Assembly (NCBI GenBank): GCA_034770075.1
Contig: CM068383.1
Span: forward strand, 35,035,094-35,099,093
DNA from: Aralia elata
Taxonomy: Eukaryota > Streptophyta > Magnoliopsida > Apiales > Araliaceae
Reading direction: 5' to 3'
DNA length: 64,000 nucleotides
Positions 54,551-64,000 of the stretch are shown here, one piece after another; position 1 is the first letter of the stretch; the number at the start of each line of letters is the position of its first letter. The notes below the pieces were generated by a model that ran no database searches, was not told the DNA's origin, and was given only the letters and a program-made list of their open reading frames with translations. The position numbers were made by a program, and so were the translations under genes.

Positions 54551-55820
54551 ATCCATTCCTAAAATTACATCAAATTCCCATAATTGAATTGGAATCAAAT
54601 CCACAAGCAACTTATGCCCCCTTATATCTACAATATAATTCCTATGAATAAGGCTAATGGGAATTACTTCCTTATTGGCAACTTCTATGCTCATAGGGTG
54701 ATCAAGTTCTTCCTGGGTAAGTTTAATTGTTGCGCGAATTCATATGAGACGAAGGAACAAGTAGCACCCGAATCAAATAACATATATACAGATATATCAT
54801 TGATTGGAATGATACCTGAAACCACATCCTTCGATGCAACCGCGTCCTGAACCGTCATATTAAAGGTCCTTGTTATTGGCTGGTTCTGAGATGGTGGTCC
54901 AGTAATTGTGAGATTTCCACCGCTACTTCCCCTTCCTCCATTTCCTCCACTTGAATTCTTCCTCGGGCAATTCCTCACCTGATGATCCAATGCTCCACAG
55001 TTGAAGCATCCACTCTTCTTTGGGGCGGGGCAGTTCGAAGAGATGTGTCCCTCCTGACCGCAGTTAAAGCATACATTCTTCCCTTTGAGGCATACGCTTG
55101 AATGGTTCTTCCCACACTCCTTGCACGCCTTAGATCTCTTCTTTGCATCCCCTGGCTTGCTCCCAAAATTTCCCGGATTGTAGTCGTTATTGTTATTCCA
55201 CTTCCTTTTATTCACACCACTGCTACTACCTTCTACTCTATTTCCCCCTTCATTTTACTCCTCGTCTTCCTTTCCTCCTTATCAAGTTGATGGGGTGCAA
55301 ACCTCGCCAGCTCGTTAAACTTTGCAGCGTACTGAGGTACTGTCATATCTTCTTGTTTTAACTCCAGATATCACATTTCTATACAACTCTGCATGCTAAC
55401 GGGAGAATAATTCTCGAAAAAGACCTCTTTGAACCTCTCCCATGGAACCACACCCTCTCCAGCTCTGTTCTGATTCGCCTCCCACTAGAAATTAGCTTCT
55501 CCTTTCAGCATGTACGTGGCGAAGATCGTTTTCTGCTTATCTCCTACTCAGGCGATTGCAAACGCCTTTTCGATTTCTTTGATCCATGACTAGGCTTCGA
55601 TGGATTATGTGGTCCCTTTGAACTCGGGGGGTCCCACGCTTTTGAATTCTTTGAATGTTACCACTTGGGCCGTCAGAGGGTTGTTATTATTAATCGGGGT
55701 TCGGTTCTGCAGTGCCCCGACTAGTAGGTCTACAAATTATTGCATGGGGTTCGGTTGATCCTCAACACTACTGGCTGATTCTTCAGGTGGTTGTTGACGC
55801 CTAGGTCTCCCTCTAGGCAT
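54551..55820 (-). pseudogene. gag: Gypsy A Gag and protease start
   Basis: The Gag frame starts at ATG 55818-55820 (MPRGRPRRQQ) and is littered with stops at conserved positions, so only 55215-54691 is open. That part has basic sequence, then three CCHC-like knuckles (CKECGKNHSSVC, CFNCGQEGHISSNC, CFNCGALDHQVRNC), a Gly/Ser linker and the protease active site MLFDSGATCSFVS. A frameshift near 54725 follows. The reading reaches the Copia-B border in the GMDW-type motif at the protease C-terminus and resumes at 13418. Confidence 0.9.
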
Positions 55821-56090
55821 TTTCTGTTTAATAGAAATTTATAAGTTATTACCACATAACCTGTTCTTACCACATTTATAACTCATTTAAAGAGTTAATC
55901 ATCAAATCACACATTTAAATAAACACATCTTTATTCACAAGAAAACCATAGTACTAGGGTATTTAACATCTTATGGCATAATGCCATTTATATCCCTTAA
56001 TCCAAACTCTCAAAAACTAGAATTTAAATATTTACATCGATAAACAAGCGTTTAATATGCTAATAATTAAAAGTTCACTGCATAATAAAC

Positions 56091-56810
56091 TCAGAAACCC
56101 CTCCTAATAGCGTCTTCATGCTCCTCATCAGCTATGTCCAGAACTAGTCCTCGACTTATAGCGTGACCAGACTGGTGTTCCTCACGCGGGTAGTAGTAGA
56201 CTCTATGTTGAAACCTTTCATGCGCCATCCTAAACGCGTAGCGCATCCTATCTATCCTAACTTTCTTGTTTCTCACCTTATCCTCTAATTCATCCCTCTG
56301 GTTTTGAGCCCTTACACATCCTTTCATCTCATTTCTCTAGTAATTGGTAATCAACTGCTTGTCTGTTTGGAGGCCCTGAACTCTTGTCTCCAGCCCACTC
56401 ACTGTATTCCCCATGTGAGCCCAGATGGCCTCCTTCTCTACCTGCAACCTTTCTACCTTGTTGTCTGCTGCCTTTAGCTTGTCTGCTAGCTCCACATTCC
56501 TAGCCAACAGATGGTGCAGCAGTGCACCCAATTGAGCCACAACTCTTTGTTATTCCAAATATTGACCCTCTAGCTCATGGACTCTGTCATCCAGCTCGGT
56601 GATCCTATCCATCAACTCATCCACTAGACTATCCTCAGGTGCTTCCTCAGAGTCCTCATCGGGCTCATCTTCCTTAGGATCCTCTTCGGGATCCTCCTCA
56701 GGGTCCTCCCCGGGTTCCCTATTAGCTGCTGTCTCGGTTACTGGCTCCGGCGCAGCTACCAACTGCTCACTCACCACATGGATATCTCTAATCTCCTCTT
56801 CACCTGACAT
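56091..56810 (-). pseudogene. Unknown acidic coiled-coil ORF upstream of gypsy A gag
   Basis: One frame from ATG 56808-56810 (MSGEEEIRD) to a stop at 56091 gives about 240 codons with two in-frame stops (near 56550, TAA; 56337, TAG). It is not a known Gag domain. Residues about 40-65 are strongly acidic (EDPEEDPEEDPKED); then come heptad-like helices (LVDELMDRITELDDRVHELE, LADKLKAADNKVERLQ), indicating a coiled coil, and a basic C-terminal part (RIDRMRYAFRMAHERF). It sits between PBS and gag, 270 bp before the gag ATG, on the same strand. It may be an extra leader ORF of this chromovirus family. Function is unknown. Confidence 0.65.
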
Positions 56811-56980
56811 CCTACAATAAAAATCAAACAACTAAATTAGTATTCTAAAATAAACATTTTTTATAGTAAAAATAAGTTGTACACAACACTTAGAACTCTA
56901 TGTGAATTCATCTCCTTCCTATCTCCACTAATTTCTCTAAAGTTATAATCTAAGGTTCTCCAACCTAAGGTTTATAACCT

Positions 56981-56996
56981 ACAACTCTGATATCAA
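56981..56996 (-). other. Degenerate iMet-type PBS of gypsy A
   Basis: On the minus strand TTGATATCAGAGTTG lies just after the LTR end (GGAGCGTCACA). Relative to TGGTATCAGAGC it shows G-to-A and C-to-T changes, as elsewhere in this element. Confidence 0.75.
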
Positions 56997-56998
56997 CT

Positions 56999-57390
56999 TG
57001 TGACGCTCCAGATCTGTGTAACATTAAACACAGGATATGGTGCTCACGATACATCACACACCATCGTCTAACTAAATAAACTTCATAAATAATAATAATA
57101 ATTACAATAGTATTCGATAATAAACCCAAATATAAATCCAAACATAATCCCAAGTTACAAAACCTTAAATAAACTTAAACTTAGCGTTCATCGCTACATT
57201 ACATCAATGCGAAAAATCTAAACTTATTACAAAGAAATAGGTTTTCATCATTTCATCTTAGCATTTCCCTTGTCCTTGCCCGAGCCCTCTGCCTTCTCAC
57301 CCTTAACTGAAATGTTTAAGCAAAAATGAGCACAAATTGCCCAACAAGTATAATAAGTAATTTGATATTAAATATCAAGGATAGAGATAT
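56999..57390 (-). repeat. Gypsy A 5' LTR, 3'-terminal part
   Basis: In plus orientation it begins TGTGACGCTCC at the PBS-side LTR end. On the minus strand the segment reads like the U5 end of a chromovirus LTR (GCTCATTTTTGC near 57325, then AAGGGTGAGAAGGC, ending GAGCGTCACA). The right limit, about 57390, is approximate, where plus-strand chromovirus sequence takes over. Confidence 0.65.
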
Positions 57391-57748
57391 CTAAATTGTG
57401 TTTCTCAATAATGGAAAGAATAATCAAGAGGTACATATGAATGTTAAAGATATAAGTGTTTATCCCGAGTGTTTATGAATTGAGCCTATGATGCAAACCC
57501 TTGGAAAAAGGTAATGAGTAGGTTAAAGAATATGTAATACTCAGAAAAGTATCGAGTTCAAATAAAGATTATGAAGTAGAACCTACAAGAATTTATTGAG
57601 AAAATGCGTGGTGTAGAAATTATAAAACCTATATTAAGGTAATGCGTTGAAGTTATTCAACGATAAAATTGTGAAAGAGATTTAACGAAAACCGAGTAAG
57701 AGGGTTTTGGTGATTCCGAGGATAGAATCCTTATAAGAGGGGAAAGAT
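57391..57748 (+). mobile_element. 3' tail of a plus-strand chromovirus
   Basis: AT-rich and without a recognisable frame, but it ends with GATTCCGAGGATAGAATCC then TTATAAGAGGGGAAAGA, the pattern (a decayed GATTCCGGGGACGGAATC followed by a PPT) found at chromovirus 3' ends and seen on the minus strand at 61307-61345. It abuts the LTR start at 57749. The rest of the element is missing. Confidence 0.6.
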
Positions 57749-60700
57749 GTGACAACCCGAAGTTTCAGTAATTATTAAATAAGAATTTAATAAATAAAAT
57801 TCATATTATGAGAGGTGTCAGATTCAAATATATATATATATATATATATATATCTGTGTGTGTGTGTGTTATATTTTGAAATATGTGTTTTGGTGTGAAT
57901 ATAAAAGAGGAATATATGTTTGTATATTGGAAAAATGAGGTTTAATAGTTAATTAAATCATTAAAAAGAGTAAATGAAATTGTTACGGAAAGGATATTAA
58001 CTGAATATTATTAAGTTGAAAATTATATTATGAAATAATATAATTTGATTATTATGCCTTGTTGGCAATGGAATTGTTATGAATTAAGTTTCATAAATAA
58101 TGAGAGTAATTCACTTAATTAAAGTAGTGAATTAATGTAAATATATTTATTTTAATAAAATGAGAAAGTAATGTGTTACATATTAATGTAATATGCTAAA
58201 ATAATACGATTGTGAATTTCGTAAATAGTTAGAATATTTATAGAATAAAATAAATATTTTAGTTGATATATTTATTGAATAAGATAAATATTTGATGGAA
58301 ATTATTATGGGATAATTTATTTAAGTGTGATAATAATAATTAAATAATTTTCTAATTGGTGCGTATTTTATTGCGCCAGGGCAATGGTAGAATTCTAATT
58401 TAATTAAATAATTAAATTACAGAATTAATGATTTGTTAAATAAAATTATAATTATATTGGCTAAGTGAGTATGGTGTTGGATAAATAAAGAGTATGATTT
58501 AATTAAATTTAATTGTGGCAAGGTATTATATAATAAGAAGATTATTAAAATAAATTAGAATGAAATTTAAATTGGTTTTGCCAAACGTGGCCTAGACTCT
58601 TCCTATTCCATATCAGTTATAACCTTTGGTTGGTGTAACTGCTAGCCAAATTATTATATACGTGACATTGTCAATTAAGTTTTAGAAGGCTGAGAAAAAG
58701 AGAGGAAAGGAGAAATTGAGAAACAGAGAGAAGAAATTCTCTGTGAAATTGGAGAGGAATTTTGGAAATCAAGGAGGAACAAGCCTCTTCTTCATCATCT
58801 ATTTAGGTTAAGGAAGATCAAAGAGGTAAGAAATCAAAACCCTTCATCCTTATTTTTCTCAAAATAAGATTTCTGAAAATTAGAGTTTGTTGTATGAATT
58901 GATGAAGGGTAAGGATATATGTGTTAATGGATGTATATAATCTGATATATAGTCTCTAAAATTAGTTTTTGTGGTAATCAATTGGGTGTAAACATGTTAA
59001 ATAGGAAAAATTAGACTTTTTGGTTTATTACGTATGTTTTGGCTTACTTTGGAGTCAAAATTAATGTTCAATTTGAGTAATAATCTATAAATTGATGATG
59101 GATATTGTTAATATATTAAGAAAACCGAAAACAACGAAAGTTAAACGGATTGAATTGGTAGAATAACTTATCTGTAGTGGTTGATTACGCTAAAAGTAGT
59201 GAAATATGAAAACTAGCATGAACATTGATTTTTGAGTCTCTAAATTGGCTGTTAAAGTTGTTTAAGTTGTTGGAATCCCTGTATATATGTTGGGTTTTGT
59301 TTTTACAAAGTCTAGAATGTCTGGGTTTGGTTAATTTGTTGATTGGGTGAAGAATTTGGGAGTTTTTGGCCTGAAATTTTTTGGTTCGCGAACTTCAGAA
59401 CCTGAGTCTGATGAGCGGTGCCACAGCGCCGCTTGCTAGTTCAAAAATGGCGCCGCAGTGTCAACCCTGCTCCGACCCAAAAATTCGTAACCCAGCGCCG
59501 TAGTGCCGGTGTTTAGTGTAAATGCGGCGTCGCAGCGCCGGTAGTCAATTTTTCCCAGAAATGAGATTTTAATTGTAGAAATGCCTATATAACTCTAATG
59601 AATGATTGTAATGAAATGTAAAACATGTTATAAGACTTAATAACATGTTATAATTACACAAATGATGATTTGGAAGTTATGCTTTAGCAAATTATATAAG
59701 ACTTAAGCTTGATGTTCGTGAGGTATAAGAATTTGAAAGATTAAGATGTGGATTAACTTAATAAATCCAATTGAGTGTTATTCACCTATTGTGATATAAG
59801 GACAGGTTATAAAGACTTAACTGAATATTGAGTGATAATTATAGAGGATCCTAAAGGAACCTAAGATGGATGGTTATTTAATTTATATTAATAAATGTAA
59901 TACATCTAATTTGATGTAATGATGAAGCTTAAGACTTATCTAAATGTTAAGTGTTGAGTAAAAAGGAAGTGTGATAAGAAATGAGAAGGAAATGGAAGTT
60001 TAACGTGAGCAAATCAAATGGATAATGAGGAGCCTTAATAGGACTTAAACACTAAATTAAACATTGTGTATCGATTAAAAGGAAGGATTATGGAGTGTAG
60101 AATAAAGTGTACTTGAGCGATTACTAAGCGTTGCTATGTGACTAATAAATGATGTGCATGATTATATATTGTGTAGGATACGTGAGGTGCATATAATTAT
60201 AAGCTGTTTATGGTAATTGGTAATCTACGAGCCAGGCAAGACTTTCAGTTCCTATTTGTTATATGAACTAAATGTTTGATTTATTGTAATCTATACTACA
60301 AAGAGCATGTGGAATTGCCTATGTTGGGACATGAATTGCGAAAGTCAATATATAACTATGCTGATTGAGTAAGGAACTCAATCTTTACTTGATATGTGAT
60401 GTACAGTATGTATGATAGGTTTAGTCAGATGTTTATGTTGTATACAGTGAGCATGTTGTTTATGTGCTACGTGATGCATGAAAACTGTTAGATTTTGCTG
60501 AGCTGTCGAGCTCATTCTTACAAATAACCATTTTTGCAGGTTAAAGATTCAAGGTAACGTTATGTGCTACTTGAATGGCATGAATCAGATGTAATGCATG
60601 AAGATTAAACGTTTTAGCTTAAATTAATATTTTTGAACCATGATTAGGGTTCCGGATGATTTATTTGATAATGTATGATATTTAACAGAGGTTGAGTTGT

Positions 60701-60978
60701 AAAATTTAATTTTTATCTGATATATAAAGGGTATTGAACCTGGCAGTAAGTTTTGTTTTATAATAAGTCTGATAAAGAGAATAATTAATTAAATATGCTT
60801 CTAAGGTAAATAATAAAGGTTATGATTCAGGGAAAACAAAGGAAGAAGACAAAAAAGTTTAAAATTATTCCGTATTTTATTAAGTTTAACATCGATTAGT
60901 GATGTAAAGTCAGAATGAAGATGTATTGCTAACGCCCAAAGTCGAGAGTTGAATTGTTCCGAGTTTGGGGTCGTTACA
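57749..60978 (+). repeat. Chromovirus LTR, plus orientation
   Basis: A 3.23-kb segment from TGTGACAACCCGAAG to GGGTCGTTACA, the ends typical of Tekay-type LTRs. A PPT precedes it. Inside are TA/TG microsatellites (57826-57869), a purine-rich leader-like stretch with a GAGGTAAG donor-like site (58823-58830), a GC-rich cluster (59395-59560), and GAGCTCATTCTTAC...TTTTTGCAGGTTAAAG near 60510, a word combination seen in U5 of such LTRs. No coding capacity is seen. No sister LTR is in the window, so age cannot be judged. Confidence 0.68.
57826..57869. repeat. Compound (TA)n(TG)n microsatellite
   Basis: TA repeats followed by CTG and (TG)n within the chromovirus LTR. Confidence 0.9.
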
Positions 60979-61105
60979 ACATTAAAATAATTAATAATCA
61001 CTCTATTAACTATTTTAATTCTCGTATTTAATATATACAATTTTATTTTGTATAATTAAATTCTTTCTTACTATAAATTATTTCTAACAATTTATTTACA
61101 CGCAG

Positions 61106-61161
<56 letters not shown>

Positions 61162-61306
61162 CACACACATTAATATATTCACTACATCACAAACATGCAC
61201 ATATTATACTGCGTATATTCACACAAGCTGTATAATATAATAAATTATCAATTTATTTAATTAAAATCTTTATTTTAATAATTATCCGGATATTTAAATT
61301 GTTACA
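60979..61306 (-). repeat. Gypsy B LTR, first 328 bp (minus)
   Basis: On the minus strand, TGTAACAATTTAAATATCCGG starts directly after the gypsy B PPT, so this is the beginning of its 3' LTR. It is AT-rich and contains a TA/CA microsatellite (61108-61170). It is cut at 60978/60979 by the plus-strand chromovirus LTR. It could be the other end of the LTR piece at 56999-57390. Confidence 0.65.
61108..61170. repeat. (TA)n(CA)n microsatellite
   Basis: About 46 bp of TA then ACACACACAC within the gypsy B LTR. Confidence 0.93.
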
Positions 61307-61999
61307 TTCTTCTCCCCTTATAAAGATTCCGTCCCCGGAATCATAAAATAAAACTACTCAAACAAATGAGGATAGTTTGTTTTCATCTTTTCTTTTAGCT
61401 CCCACGTTTCTTCTTCAGTATTGTGGTTTTTCCATAACACCTTTACCGACGGTATTACCTTATTCCGTAAAACTTGCTCTTTCCTATCCAATATCTGAAC
61501 AGGAACCTCTTCGTAGGTTAAATCTTTTTAAACTGGATAGGTTCATATTCTATCATGTGTTTATAATCTAGTTTGTATGGTCGTAAGACCGCCACATGAA
61601 ACACATTATGAACGTATTCTAACTCTCGAGGTAATGCTACTTCATAGGGTACTTCTCCAATCTTTCTTAAAACTTCAATTGGTCCTATTAAACGGGGACT
61701 CAACTTTCCCTTCTTTCCAAATCGTATCTTTCCCTTCCACGGGGATACTTTCAGAAACACGTGTGACCCGACTTCAAAATTTCTCTTTTGTCGATGATGA
61801 TCTACATACTTTTTCTGACGATCTTGAGCCGTTATGAGTCATGTACGTTTTAACTTTACGATTTCTGCAGTTTGTTGTACCAACTCTGGTCCTAGTAAAC
61901 GATGATCTCCTACCTCATCCCAACATAGTGGTGTTCTGCACTTTCTTCCATACAATGCTTTGTAAGGCGGCATGCCTATACTAGTGTAATAACTGTTGT
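61307..61999 (-). pseudogene. Gypsy B integrase C-terminus and 3' end
   Basis: Minus-strand 61999-61839 encodes IGMPPYKALYGRKCRTPLCW, a stop, then 61760-61518 FLKVSPWKGKIRFGKKGKLS...VHNVFHVAVLRPY. After a frameshift near 61530, a chromodomain-type tail (VKVLWKNH-x4-ETWE, YPHLFE) ends at 61355. GATTCCGGGGACGGAATC and PPT AAGGGGAGAAGAA follow. It is the same family as gypsy A but diverged in sequence. The 5' side is cut at 62000 by a Copia-B-type LTR, which landed in the same integrase region. Confidence 0.85.
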
Positions 62000-63196
62000 T
62001 GTTAGGTTTGTAATAGCCATGAGCACACAATCAAATTGCATATAATGAGCGGAAGCGCGATAAAAGCAGATTTTAAAATTTTATACAAACCATCACTATG
62101 ATCTTTCATTTTGTGCAATTATTAATTAAACGAAAGAGATAGAGAATAAGAATTATACCCATGTAGAATCGTAGCTTCCTCAGGTACAAGTTCAACTCCA
62201 ATTCTTTCGCGTTCTTCTTGAATTTCACCAATTAAATTCCTTCCTTTAATCAACATTAGCCACCCAAGTGTTTGGCCTCTAGAGATGATCCACTAAGGAA
62301 TAATACTTGTTCAAGAATTTGAGTGTTGGCAAAATCCTAGTTTCTATCTCTATAGAAATTGTAAGTACTCTCCACAATTCTAATGGAAGTGTGTGTAGCC
62401 CTAATCCATAATAAGACTCCTTTTATTTATAGATGTAGGCAACCCTCCTAAACTATTTAGGAATATGATTTTATTTTAACTAAACCAATTAAATTAATTA
62501 AACTCCTAATCCAATTAGGAATTTATGAGAGTATTTCTATTCATTAATTCTCAAACCCTTTTAGGAATTAAATAATAATAATAGTAATAACAATAATAAG
62601 ACTCCTCTTATTAATTTATATTTAATATTTCTAAAATATTAAATAATAAATATTAAGTTATTTAATTTATTCTATCTCCATAGATTAAATTAAATACACT
62701 TAACTTATTATTATAATTATGTCATTTACTTCTTAAATAGATATTTTTTTTGCGGTGTGACCCTTTAGGTTCTCCATATTAAACCAGTTGTGAATAAATC
62801 AATTAGAACAATTCTAATCTTATTTAAATAAATAAATTAAACTATTTAATTCATTTAATTAAATAACATTTATTCTACAATAAGGGTAAGTCCCCTTAGT
62901 GATCAACGACTTTCCAAATAATATAGATTTCAACATTAATAAGAAAAGAACCTTTCAATGAATAGTTACCATACAATTCAATCCTTCTACCATAGAATGC
63001 CCCAATTAAATATAAGACATAGATTTACTGTCAAGTCTTATTTTATTTAATCATATTTATTTTGATTCTGAAATGCACAACTCTAAATAATGAAAATTAG
63101 AAACTCCTTTTTAATTTCATTCTGTCTTGGCTAAGGACTACTGAGTTGTCATTTTATCGAATCGCATAGGATATTCTCATCTTTTACTAGATGCGG
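62000..63196 (-). repeat. Copia-B-type LTR, truncated
   Basis: This aligns with 52732-53935 (TGTTAGGTTTGTA...CTTTTACTAGA) at clearly lower identity than the two Copia-B LTRs share. Similarity stops near 63196, so the last 600 bp are missing. It begins inside gypsy B after GTTGT (61995-61999), the expected but unconfirmed target duplication. No gene is seen. Confidence 0.85.
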
Positions 63197-63325
63197 TAGA
63201 AACCCCTATGCCTGTTCTTACTATCATAACACCGCTTGTGTTTATTTTAACATCATCTATATTTATCTTATCTTGACATCACCATTGTCTAGTTTACTCT
63301 AGTCCCACCCATGACTAGCTTTTTA
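63197..63325. other. Junction DNA before minisatellite
   Basis: Low-complexity T/C-rich sequence with loose relatives of the following repeat (CATCACCATTGTCT at about 63278). Nothing else is recognised. Confidence 0.4.
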
Positions 63326-63630
63326 TGACACATAACCAATGTTCATTTTATTATGACACATCACCAGTGTCTGTTTCATTTTATTATGACACATCACCAG
63401 TGTCTGGCTTTTTATGACATATCACCAATGTCTATGACACAACACAAGTGTCTGTTCTATTATAACATATCACAGTGTATATCTTTCTATGACACAACAC
63501 CAGTGTCTATTTTATTATGACACAACACCAGTGTCTGTTTTGTTATGACACATCACTAGTGTCTGGCTTTTTATGACACAACACTAGTGTCTAATAATTT
63601 ATGACACAATACCAATGTCTATTTTATTAT
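63326..63630. repeat. Hairpin minisatellite, 26-38 bp units
   Basis: About ten diverged units of the form TATGACACAACACCAGTGTCT followed by T-rich spacers of varying length. The core GACAC-N7-GTGTC is an inverted repeat in most units. Spacing is irregular (about 24-38 bp). Confidence 0.85.
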
Positions 63631-64000
63631 TCTGACATCCACTATATCGATTTAATAAATCATTACAATATTTGTCTAGCCGAGTCAAATAGTTTAGACA
63701 TATACCAATAATTCAAATATCAATTGAAACATATGTCTGGCCAAATTCAATTAGCAATACATCTTTAAAGTTCTAAAAATTATTTTATGACGTCATGATA
63801 CTACACTGTATATACAGCCCGTTTGAGGATTCCGTCATTTTGTGAGTTTGTCATACTACATCATACCATAGTGGGCTGACGATCCTTAGATCACATCCCA
63901 CACTAGGTTAATCAGCAATGATGACTCCATCATCTGTCATTCTACACCAGGTTCCATGATGCATTGATGACTATTTAAAAATACATTTTGATATTTTAAA
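63631..64000. other. Unassigned AT-rich sequence
   Basis: No open frame, LTR end or repeat is recognised. A stretch such as AGTGGGCTGACGATCCTTAG (about 63871) recalls chromovirus LTR interiors, but there is no match in this window. Confidence 0.5.

Larger units (their letters stand above)
10554..57390 (-). mobile_element. Gypsy A: Tekay-like chromovirus, outermost right nest
   Basis: The minus-strand fragments 56999-57390 (LTR end), 56091-56810 (extra ORF), 54551-55820 (gag-protease) and 10554-13418 (protease tail, RT, RNase H, integrase) are in the order expected of one Ty3/gypsy element. The protease reading resumes exactly across the Copia-B insertion once the 5-bp ATCCA duplication is discounted. 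RT and integrase resemble the Tekay/Del chromovirus lineage. The integrase C-terminus is cut at 10553/10554 by the Athila-related LTR, so the 3' end lies outside the window. The element is dead, with many stops and frameshifts. Confidence 0.88.

Noticed and set aside
57749..60978. DNA transposon with terminal inverted repeats
   Set aside because: The ends (TGTGACAACCC / GGGTCGTTACA) are near-inverted, but this is usual for chromovirus LTRs, a PPT precedes the left end, and no transposase or flanking duplication is seen.
1..64000. Host single-copy genes
   Set aside because: Every long frame could be assigned to a retroelement or a repeat; no plant housekeeping domain was recognised.

Overview
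The window is intergenic plant DNA made almost wholly of LTR retrotransposons inserted into one another. I see no host gene, tRNA or rRNA. A plant is indicated by the lineages present (Tat, Athila and chromovirus Ty3/gypsy; SIRE-type and another Ty1/copia), their PBS and PPT signals, and the AT-rich LTRs with GC-rich islands. A eudicot is likely; I cannot name the species.

Right-hand nest, outermost to innermost. (1) A minus-strand Tekay-like chromovirus, 'gypsy A' (10554-13418 and 54551-57390), is split in its protease by (2) a minus-strand Ty1/copia element, 'Copia-B' (13419-54550, target duplication ATCCA). Its 3' LTR is split by (3) a minus-strand SIRE-type copia element (14228-46194, target duplication AAATC) with an env-like ORF. 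The SIRE GAG-pre-integrase region is split by (4) an 18.9-kb plus-strand Tat element (22892-41801, target duplication CCTAC). All three duplications were read directly from the sequence. Sister-LTR divergence falls with nesting depth: about half a dozen substitutions in the Tat pair, clearly more in the SIRE pair.

Left-hand nest. The gypsy A integrase C-terminus is cut at 10553/10554 by the LTR of an Athila-related element (9081-10553). That LTR is interrupted by a non-autonomous Athila-like element (1937-9080), whose 5' LTR is cut at 1936/1937 by a second Tat-family LTR (1-1936) that begins outside the window.

Right flank. Gypsy A's 5' LTR end (56999-57390) is followed by the 3' end and LTR of a plus-strand chromovirus (57391-60978). 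Then come an LTR start and integrase tail of another minus-strand chromovirus, 'gypsy B' (60979-61999), a truncated Copia-B-type LTR (62000-63196), a hairpin minisatellite (63326-63630) and unassigned sequence.

The most interesting part is the 3' third of the Tat element. Between pol and the 3' LTR it carries two antisense genes resembling plant-mobile-domain (PMD) proteins. One has two good GT-AG introns and a single nonsense codon; the other is a 521-codon open frame. They are better preserved than the element's own pol. Upstream of them, on their strand, lies a 1.8-kb nested tandem array (about 35, 139 and 557 bp). A second theme is that several unrelated families carry self-complementary repeat modules in or near their LTRs, and three have different copy numbers in the two LTRs of one element.
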